Source: Rhipidocladum racemiflorum (lineage: Eukaryota; Streptophyta; Magnoliopsida; Poales; Poaceae). Taken from it: DNA of 64,000 bases. Within the stretch, counting starts at the first letter, position 1. Every line of letters begins with the position of its first letter. Both the position numbers and the translations under genes were made by a program. This document shows, one piece after another, positions 55,537-64,000 of this stretch. The DNA is taken from NCBI GenBank assembly GCA_036346355.1, contig CM070570.1, positions 44,097,592 to 44,161,591 on the forward strand, given 5' to 3'. Under the pieces are notes generated by a model. The model did not search any database. It was given only the letters and a program-made list of their open reading frames with translations, and was not told the DNA's origin.

Positions 55537-58500
55537 TGTAACACCCCAAAATTTTGCTTTTCTTAAATTCATGTGTGATTTGGCACTTTGGTGAATTTTT
55601 GGAATTTTCTGGAATTTATTTGGATTTATTTGGAGTTTATTTGAATTTATTCCATTTTGAAATAATTAAAGAATTTAACTTTGCAAATAAAATTTTGTTG
55701 GAAATATTTTATTTGAGTCCAAAATGTTCCAAAATATTTTCCAGAATTTTTCTGGAATTTTTCTGAGTCTTTTGCTATTTTTAATGAATTAAATGAATTA
55801 CTGGGAATTATTTTAAATATTAAATCGCTGGAAAATCAAACCGAGTCGGTTACTGTTCATCCGACCGAGCCCGAGTCAGACTCGAGTTCGAGTCCGACCC
55901 GAGCCAGTTGACTCGACCGAACCCACTCCTAACCCCAATCGATCCCGACCGTCGGATCAAGATCCAACGGCCTGCACTGACTGCATTCTGGTTCGAGCCG
56001 AAATCGGATCGGGTCCGATCGCGCGCGATCGCGGACTGGCCGATCGTGCACGTGGGCGGTTCTCCGTCGTCGCCCCGCCGAAGTCCGGCCGGACTCGCCG
56101 CCGCCCGCCGCCGTGAAGAACTAGGTCTCCGCTTTTCCGCACGGACGCCGAGGTTATTTAATGACCGGCTCACACCGAGGATCGCTTTGACCTAAGCGCA
56201 CCAGAACCCTAGACAACGCCGCCGAGCCGCCGCCCGTTGAGCCGCAATCGCTCGCCGGAGTTGTCTCTTCCTCCGCCGCGGTTCCTTGCCGATTGCGGCC
56301 ATCTCCGTCGCCCTCGCCGCCGTTGTGTCGAGAACCAGACTCCTCGCGTCGGCGCACCGAGCTACCTCTCACTTCGCGGAAGGGTCCCGCAACGCCGTAG
56401 CCGTGGTCATCGTCTCGGCTCCGTCAAGCGGCGCGCCGTAGGCCATCGCCGGACTTCAAGCTTCCTCACCGTCGGATCTTCATCCAAGGGCCCAGACACG
56501 CCACGTCATCTCACGGTGAGATCCTTCCAAATCCTAGATCCAATCTCCACCGTCGGATCTAGATCCAACGGTCCGAAATCAATGCGTTAACCCAAACGGC
56601 GTCAACACTAGATCTAATCCGCGCCGCTGATTTTCAAACCAACGGCGAGATTGCGCCACGTGTCGGGAAGTTGGACCGACGCGTCGGGCCGCTGGCCCAC
56701 GCTGGCTGGCGTGTGACGCTGACACGCGGGGCCCGCGTGTCAGAGGGCCCGCATGTCAGTGGCTAATCCAGCCAAGCGCTGACGTCACCCATGACGTCAC
56801 AGTGGGTCCCACATGTCAGCACCATGGGCTGAGTCCCCGCTGACGTCAGCGATGACGTCACCCGAGTGGGCCCACATGTCAGCGACACGTAGAGTCGTGG
56901 ACCGAGTCCACGGTGGACCGAGTCCACGGTGGACCGAGTCCACGGTGGACCGAGCCAAACCGTGGACCACGTCCATGGATCGGCTGACGTCAGCCGCCCA
57001 ATCAGAGGCTGCCACGTGTCTAGGTTGACGCAATAATTAATTTCCGAAAAAGAAAATGATTTATTAATTCGAATAATGATTTCAGATTTTGTTTCAAACT
57101 TCAAACGCTTATAACTTTTGCGTTTCAACTCCGATTTGAGTGATTCAAATTTCTAAATTTGTATAAAATTAAGATCTACTTAAATATAAATTTTATTTAA
57201 TTTTTGGACTAAAGTTTTTCTCTGTAAAATTATTTAATTGATTATTTAAACTTTAATAAATCATAACTTTTGCATTTTAACTCCGATTTGAACGATTCCA
57301 GTTTCTAAAAATCCATAAAATTATGTTCTTTCTGTTTGTGGATTTTATTTGGATGTTTGGACACTTTTTGCCTAGTGTTTATTTGTGTATTTGCTATTTG
57401 CACGCTTTTACGAGTAGACGTTGAAGTGCCTAAGGATTCGAAGGAGAAGTATTGACTCAGGATCCAACTCAAGACCAAGAGCAAGTACTTTTGAAGGCAA
57501 GTTGTGCTTTGACCATGTTGATCCTATTTCAAATCTATTTTGATTTAAACTATTGCATGCTAGTTCAATTAGAAAGATACTTTGTTTAAACATGGGGTTA
57601 GATAAATACCAATTTCTTTGTATGACACCTTGATTATTTAAGTATGTGCCATGACCCTTGTCACCCTAGTTGTGGTTTACTAGTTGGACATAATCAAATT
57701 GCCAACATGGGTTATAGACCGTTGTAGTATAACGCTTAGACACACACGTGCTCATAACATGATTTTGGACAATCAAATGTTAATATTGACTTAATGATAT
57801 ATTGAACCTGTTTTGGAAAAGTATCATGTGATGTTGATGGCATGTGGTGCATGGTAATCAACTGGGTTTGATAAACGGTTTCGGCCAGGCATGTGGCAAG
57901 AGTAATCAGGTGGGCCGGTTGTGGCATTGGGAGTGTTGATTTGGTTCTTCGGGTAGTCTTGCCTGGTCACTCTAAGGACTTAACCTTGCAAGCCTTTGAA
58001 CTGGTCATACTTGCAACCACATGGCTGGAATGGGACGGCCCTAGTTGACTAAGTCGCTAAGGACTCACTTGTGGAGCCTCAGGGTGTCAATTACACCGCT
58101 TGTGTGATTGTGCGGGAGCGTATCGTGGTCGTGGCCAGATACCCATCTAACGGTGTGTTGGTCCCATACTTCGCCTTGGCTAAGGGAAGGGATGGTGTAG
58201 AGCACGAACCAGGAGAGGACCACCTGTGTTGTTTGAGGCTTCCAAAGGCTTTGTTACTGAACTCGCCTTTGTGGTGTTTGACTGTATCTTGTGGGTAAAG
58301 TGCATAACCTCTGCAGAGTGTAGAATCTATTTAAATAGCCGAGTCCACTGTGATCGACAATGCTCGGAATTACAGTCAAGGGTTAGATTTTCTCAAAAAT
58401 AACTTTGGTTTGAAAGGTGGGTTGGTTTAGTAATGAAGATGATGGAAATGTGGTTTAGGATGGGGAAAATGTTTATTAAACTTCTTGAAAAGTTATTTAC

Positions 58501-59013
58501 GCTTTACTTATTTCTACCGCTTTGAATCTACTTATATTACTTGTCAAAAGTCATTTCGCAAATATACCTTGAGCTATTCCTTTGTACCAAGCCATGCATA
58601 TAGTATATTAGCCTCGCATTGTGCATGACTTGTCGAGTACCAAGTACTCACCCTTGCCTCAACACAATATCGCTTGAAGAAGAGATCGCATCACTTTGGA
58701 GGAGGAACTCCAAGAGGATCCGTCTACTTAGGAAGCGAGCCCGATCGGTTGCACGTGGTATCTTGGATGGCGCCACGGGTTATTTGATTTTCCATTGCTA
58801 TTATTTCTCTTTTAATAAGTTTCGCCTTGCAAGGCATACATTTGTAACTTGACCATAAGGTCAAGTAACGATTGGTTATTTAAATAAAGTACTTTGATAC
58901 TATCGAATGGTATGATTGTGATATTTACCAATGTTAAGACTGTGTGCACTAAGCGCGTTCTGGACTAGTGCTGAATACACAGAGGGTCGGATTTGCAAAT
59001 TCGGGTCCCGACA
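55537..59013 (+). repeat. 5' LTR of Tekay element 3 (3477 bp)
   Basis: It starts TGTAACACCCCAAAATTTTG and ends gggtcccgaca. A TATA-like TTATTTAA is at 56154-56161. TGACGTCA palindromes cluster at 56775-57000, next to a tandem GTGGACCGAGTCCACG repeat (56897-56955). The CTCTGCAGAG block is near 58309. The second mini-exon-like segment has lost its acceptor AG (TCGC instead of TCAG). Confidence 0.9.
56897..56955 (+). repeat. Tandem palindromic 16-bp repeat GTGGACCGAGTCCACG
   Basis: Three to four head-to-tail copies of a 16-bp unit, itself a palindrome (arms GTGGAC and GTCCAC). Single or double related units occur at the same place in the other Tekay LTRs (near 7575, 16130, 18370, 33220 and 41870), so the tandem form is an expansion in this copy. 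Confidence 0.85.
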
Positions 59014-59017
59014 GAGG

Positions 59018-59029
59018 TGGTATCGAGCC
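59018..59029 (+). other. Primer-binding site of Tekay element 3 (one base lost)
   Basis: TGGTATCGAGCC, a version of TGGTATCAGAGCC lacking an A, four bases after the LTR end. Confidence 0.82.
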
Positions 59030-59232
59030 ATACTTGACCAGAGGCTCAACCCTAGCTAGAATGGTCGTAGTGAGGATAAAACCTATTTTCTAAAGCTAAA
59101 AAAAATTGTCAAGATAAGAAATGACATCTCGACTTATCCCCTTCTCTCTTTTCTTGTCTCTTGCTGAAATTTTCCCTTACCTTGTCACAATTTAAAAATT
59201 CCGAGTTCTTACGTAAAGCACTCTTGTGACAG

Positions 59233-59839
59233 ATGGAGGAAGAGTTCAACTATGTTGATCTGGGAGTTGGTCACGCTGCCAGAACTTTGGCATATGCTAC
59301 AGACTCTCGGAGATTTTGAGAAGCCCCAATACCAAGTGGAAGTGATCAGACAAGCGGGATTGATCAAGGCTTGTGACGTGAGGATTGAGGTACCTGCTAG
59401 GAAAAAGGGCCCAGGCAATCGCCCGATACACTGCACTGCCAGGAGATCTACAATGCAGATGGGTATCCAAGAAGTATCACGACAAGCAATGCGGCACATT
59501 ACCAGTATCTACGCCAGAGAGTTGGAGAGTACGGTGTTCCGTTATCACCCGCGCAGCGATAACCTTCTTGACCCGAAGGTGATTCAGGATGAGGATGCCA
59601 CGGTTACACAGTTGGCACGATTTGTCGTCGCCCAGGAGGAAGTACTAGATAATACAAGCAAGGAGCTACAGAAGGCCCGCAAGGAGATCACGACAGAGAA
59701 AAACAGATGGCGGGAAGCTCAAGAGTATGTGGCACACCTTCTACGAAGGATTGACGAGTTGGAGATGACCTTGTACGGACTGCACTCCGAGCCAAGATTG
59801 AGCTACACGAGCGAGATCCAGAGGAGTCGATCTCGATGA
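59233..59839 (+). pseudogene. orf0 of Tekay element 3 (one frameshift)
   Basis: ATG 59233 gives MEEEFNYVDLGVGHAA; an extra base near 59281 moves the frame, after which it is open to 59839: LWHMLQTLGDFEKPQYQVEV, VRIEVPARKKG, AMRHITSIYARELESTVFRY, VTQLARFVVAQEEVLDNTS, then an amphipathic Glu/Lys/Arg-rich segment (about 60 residues) that looks like a coiled coil. This is the longest preserved copy and shows the family's plan: an N-terminal globular part, a middle 'YxxELxxxVFRxHP' motif and a C-terminal coiled coil. Similarity to element 2 is low outside these blocks, which suggests long-term retention as protein. Function unknown. Confidence 0.78.
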
Positions 59840-60230
59840 GGACACCGCTTCTTCGACTACCATAGAGGACACGATTCTTTGGACATGGCGATCGTTACGC
59901 GCCTATGCCACAAAGACCCGCACTCCGTGCCGTGGAGGTTTTCTCGATGAGTGGGCATAGGTTCTATAGTGAGGCTCCTTCGCCGAGTCGCGTCATAGAA
60001 TAAAGAGTCACCCTTTAGGCGTTAGACTCCAGTGTTAGTTCGATTTGGATTTTCATTGCTTGGTCGAGTGTGCATTATGTGTTGCAAGGCCCTTAGGCAT
60101 TGTAAGCGACCATACCAAGTTATTAATAATAAAGTTGGACCTTAAAGTTACACCTTTCGCCCGCATAAGTTCCATATTACTTGTCTATTCTTGCTTCCCT
60201 CTCATCTCTAAACCTAGAGCAAATCGGCGG

Positions 60231-61390
60231 ATGGTGAACACCCGTGGAAACTTTGGAAGCAATGGGAGTGGTTCTCGCCAAACAGAAAACCCCAATGATG
60301 GAGCACCAAAGACCGCCACCGGATATGCAGAATTTCGGAGCTTTTCTTGCTGCCTGGACTCGATTGATGCATGCTATGATGCAACAAATGCAGCACGTCC
60401 TGCTTTCAGTGCCACTTTGCTAATCAAGTTAATCATGGACAACGCCAGAATACAAGGCTGTCGAGTTCATGAGAACTCACCCACCCACTTTCTCTCGGGA
60501 ATGCCAATCCATTAGAGGCCGATGATTGGTTAAGATCAATTGAGAGGAAGCTACACATAGCTCAATGCATAGGGAATGAGAAGGTACTTCACGCTTCTCA
60601 TCGCTTGGAAGGGACGGCCGAATGGTGGGAGAACTTCGTGCACGCAGAGAACCCTCAAGATATCACTTGGGAAGAGTTCACGGTGCATTCGACAAGATCA
60701 CGTGCCTGAAGGGATCATGGACCTTAAGAAGGAGGAGTTCAGAACCTTTGAAACAAGGTAATCACCGATGGCCGACTACGAACAAGTTCACACAGCTAGC
60801 ACGCTACGCACTGAGGATGTAGCGACAGATAAATCCAGCATACCTCGCTTTTATGAAGGGACTTAACTCAGGATTGCAAGTAGGATTGATCACCCACACC
60901 TTTCCAGATTTCCAAGAGTTGGTGAATAAGGCGCTTATTCTTGAGGACAAGCGCAAGGAACTGGATGAGAACAGAAGCGCAGGATGCAACAAAGAAGGAT
61001 CACGCCAGTGGAACGCAATACCGAGAGTTGCACCAAATCAATTCTTGATTCCAACCACGCATCGCGACAAGGACACCATCCTCAAAGACCAAGACTGGCC
61101 AATCGTAACTACTGCACCCGGCCCGCTAGAAACACTACTCCTGTGCAAATCCAGGAACAATGAGACGCTGCTACAATCAAGAACGAGCCAGACACTTTGC
61201 CAACAGCTTGTCCAAAGAAGACAGCAGGAGTGACCCGATTCGCTTCAACCTAGGAACCACCCAGCTAGGACGCCAAAGACTCAGGAGCCACACCCTGCAT
61301 CGTGGTGAGAGGCCGAGTCAACCATGTCACCGCAGATGCAACTGCGCAGAATGCTCTGGACGTCGTCTTGGGTAAGTTACTTGTTAACTC
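60231..61390 (+). pseudogene. gag pseudogene of Tekay element 3
   Basis: ATG 60231 (MVNTRGNFGSNGSGSRQTEN). Capsid sequence follows in alternating frames because of many single-base indels: the segment with EWWENFVHAENPQDITWEEF is present (60600-60690), unlike in element 2, then LITHTFPDFQELVNKALILE (60880 onward). The zinc knuckle region (61158-61215) reads CYNQ, with only part of the CCHC pattern left. Not translatable as one protein. Confidence 0.8.
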
Positions 61391-64000
61391 AAGACTGCAA
61401 TAGCTTTTGTTTGACTCTGGAGCTTCGCATTCGTTTGTTTCGCAAGGCTTTGCTACTAGAAATGATTTGAGGATTGCAAGGCTTAAGTGCATGATTTTAG
61501 TTCAAACCCCTGGTTCCGAACTCCGAACGAAAGTAGGATGTTCCGGGGTGAGAATACTAATAGATGGAATAGAGTTCCTAGCAAACCTTATAATTTTGGA
61601 AACCCAGACCTTAGACGTTATATTGGGAATGGATTGGTTATCCAAGCACAAGGCTGTATTGGATTGTGGACGGAGGACTATCTCAGTTGAGAGCCCGTGT
61701 GGGACGAAAGTGGAATTTCAAGCCACTGCAGTTAGAGATGGACAGTTGATGGTTAACAGTACCAAGGCAATCAGCATAGAGGATGTCCCAGTAGTGAATG
61801 AGTACCTCGATGTTTTTCCCGAAGATCTACCTGGTATGCCGCCAGACAGGGACATAGAGTTTGTGATAGAGCTTGTAATGCACAAGACCGATAGCAAAGA
61901 GACCCTATCGGATGTCCACCGAGGAGTTGGTAGAGATGAAGTAACTGCTAGAAGAGTTAATTGAGAAAGGATTTATCAGACCTAGTTCGTCTCAGTGTGG
62001 AGCAGAAGTTTTGTTTGTCAAGAATAAGGACTGGAGTTTCATGATGTTCATTGACTAACGTTCACTCAACGAAGTCACCGTGAAGAATAAGTATCCGCTA
62101 CCCAGTGATTGATGATTTGTTTGATCGGTTGAGAGGAGCCGAGTTTTCTCCAAGATTGATCTCGAGATCGGGATACCATCGCTTGAAGATCCGATCGTAA
62201 GATATTCAAGATCGCATTCTCGTCAAGATATGGACATTACGAGTTCTGATTATGTCCTTTGAAATTTAACGAATCGCCCGGCTTATTTCATGAATATGAT
62301 GAATAAGGTGTTCATGGAATATTTGGACAAGTTTGTCGTCGTGTTCATAGACGATATCCTAATCTACTCCAAGACAGAGAAGCGAACATGCCGAACACTT
62401 AAGGCGAGTTTTGGAAAAGTCGAGGAACGACAACTTTTCGCCAAGTTCGGCAAGTGTGATTTTTGGAAGGACAAGGTGGAGTTTCTTGGACATGTAATGA
62501 CCGCATGAAGGAGTCGCCGTAGATCCAAGCAAAGTAGAAGCCGTGTTACATTGGGAGCGGTAGAAGACTGTGACCTGCATTCGGAGTTTCCTTGGAATGG
62601 CAGGATACTACCGCCGTTTCATCGAAGGCTTTTCGACAATTGCGAAACCTCTTACGCAACTGCTGAAGAAGGAAAAGAAGTTTGCATGGACGCCAGAATG
62701 TGAGAAAGGATTTCAGGAGCTGAAGAAGCGATTGACATCAGCACCGGTGTTAGTTCTACCGGATGTTGCTCAAAGCTTCGATATTTATTGTGACGCATCG
62801 CGCCAAGGACTTGGATGTGTGCTGATGCAGAATGGAAAGGTCGTCGCTTATGCATCAAGGCAGTTGAGGCCGCATGAGGAAAATTATCCGACGCATGACC
62901 TAGAGTTAGTTGCCGTAGTGCATGCCTTGAAGATATGGCGTCACTATCTGATCGGAAACAGATGTGAAGTATATACGGATCATAAGAGCCTTAAGTACAT
63001 ATTCACCCAGTCGGATCTGAATATGAGGCAGAGGAGATGGTTAGAGTTGATCAAGGACTATAATGTTGGGATCCATTACCATCCCGGGAAGGCCAACGTA
63101 GTAGCCGATGCCCTGAGTCGGAAAAGCCATACCGTGAGTACGTTGCTAGCCACAAGTCAGGATGAGTTATGTGAGAATTTTCAGAAAATGAAGATTGAGG
63201 TAGTACCTAGCGGATTCTTGGCCGCATTAGAAGTAAAGCCTACCCTAGAGGATCAGATCCGAGAAGGACAGAAGGATGATGACAAGATCCGCAGGATTAA
63301 GTCCATCAAGGAGGAAGGCAAGGCAGAGGACTTCAAGTTGGATGAGCAAGGCACGTTGTGGATGAAGGATCGCATTTGTGTGCCTAACAAAAGGAGTTAA
63401 AGCAATCGATTCTGGAAGAAGCCCATGACTCAAGTACTCAATTCATCCCGAAGCGCCAAGATGTATCAGGATCTCAAGGAGAGATTACGGTGGCCGAGTA
63501 TGAAACGTGAAGTTGCCGAGCATGTTGCATTGTGCGACGTATGCCAGAGAGTCAAGGCAATGCATCGAGACCAGCAGGATTGCTACGGTAGTTGAAAATA
63601 CCCGAGTGGAAGTGGGAGGAAATCGGAATGGATTTCATTACGGTTTGTCAAGACTCAAGGAGGTTATGACTCCATATGGGTTATAGTGGATCGCTTGACT
63701 AAAGTAGGCCATTTTATCCCGTGAAGACCACTTACTCGGGAGATAAATTAGCAGTAATTATACATGACCAGGATTGTCTGTTTGCACGGAGTGCCAAAGA
63801 GGATTGTAGACGACAGAGGTACCCAATTTACCTCAAGGTTACGGAATAAGTTGCATGAAGCCATGGGAACCCGCTTGAACTTCAAGATCTGACTTATCAT
63901 CCATGCAGGCGGATGGACAGACCAGAAAGAGTCAACCAGATTCGGAGGATATGTTGAGAGCTTGTGCATTAGCTTATGCTACTTCTTGGGATAAGAGTTT
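61391..64000 (+). pseudogene. pol pseudogene of Tekay element 3 (partial)
   Basis: The protease has an intact DSGASHSF motif at about 61413 and an open frame through the segment MPPDRDIEFVIEL (61880). RT palm sequence between 61880 and 62280 is broken by several indels; the catalytic FIDD is present at 62344-62355 and then the frame breaks again near 62385. From 62570 to 63400 a long frame encodes the RT connection and a complete-looking RNase H with IYCDASRQGLG and TDHKSLKYIF, followed by the start of the integrase N-terminal region. The integrase zinc-binding and core segments (63430-64000) are recognisable in shifting frames. The chromodomain lies beyond the window. Confidence 0.85.

Larger units (their letters stand above)
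55537..64000 (+). mobile_element. Tekay/Del-type chromovirus element 3 (plus strand, continues beyond the window)
   Basis: The order is 5' LTR (55537-59013), PBS, orf0, gag, protease, RT, RNase H, integrase; the window ends inside the integrase core. Compared with element 2 it keeps the full gag core and integrase but has many single-base indels. It inserted into the leader of the palindromic-LTR element. Confidence 0.9.

Overview
The window is nuclear DNA of a flowering plant, almost certainly a grass. Evidence: intron-containing GC-rich coding sequence at the left edge, chromovirus (Tekay/Del-type) Ty3/gypsy elements with about 3.5-kb LTRs, a SIRE/Maximus-type Ty1/copia element, a Stowaway-like MITE, PIF/Harbinger and hAT remnants, and plant initiator-Met primer-binding sites (TGGTATCAGAGC). 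Apart from the left-edge gene it is a nested retrotransposon block of the kind seen in pericentromeric or intergenic heterochromatin. All boundaries were read by eye; LTR ends supported by target-site duplications (TSDs) should be exact, decayed junctions may be off by several bases.

Layout. 1-833: 3' part of an RTM2-like alpha-crystallin/tail-anchor gene. 1079-4096: 5' part of an LTR carrying a 420-bp hAT MITE. 4097-20671: a minus-strand Tekay-type element (element 1) whose 3' LTR holds a 1.4-kb solo LTR and whose 5' LTR holds a 3.5-kb solo LTR. 20672-23300: part of another gypsy-type LTR, itself split by a 1.6-kb solo LTR with a perfect TSD. 23406-26086: DNA-transposon debris: a PIF/Harbinger transposase pseudogene, an inserted exon fragment of a Rab1-type GTPase, and the 3' end of a TTF-type hAT. 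26087-30654: 5' half of a SIRE/Maximus copia element with an intact 758-codon gag and an LTR packed with the motif ATCGGAAGTTCCGAT. 31730-42386: plus-strand Tekay element 2, its 3' LTR cut and joined to a 5'-truncated copia (42387-44606). 44607-45247: reversed copia LTR fragment and a Stowaway MITE. 45840-50864: a structurally complete gag-only (non-autonomous) gypsy-like element with 5-bp TSD. 50872-53878: an LTR that is a giant inverted repeat (two 1164-bp arms), followed by a PBS and leader. 55537-64000: plus-strand Tekay element 3, running off the right edge.

The three Tekay copies share the order LTR, PBS, an extra pre-gag ORF (orf0), gag with CCHC knuckle, protease, reverse transcriptase, RNase H, integrase with C-terminal chromodomain, PPT, LTR. 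None is intact: each has its own deletions, frameshifts and stops, so they could only move in trans. The most interesting unexplained signals are (i) two short reading frames inside the Tekay LTRs, flanked by splice-site-like sequence, with compatible phase, wobble-biased substitutions and a conserved stop codon in divergent copies; (ii) a hairpin motif and a CTCTGCAGAG block shared between different LTR families; (iii) the palindromic LTR; and (iv) the gag-only element whose LTR overlaps the end of a reading frame.
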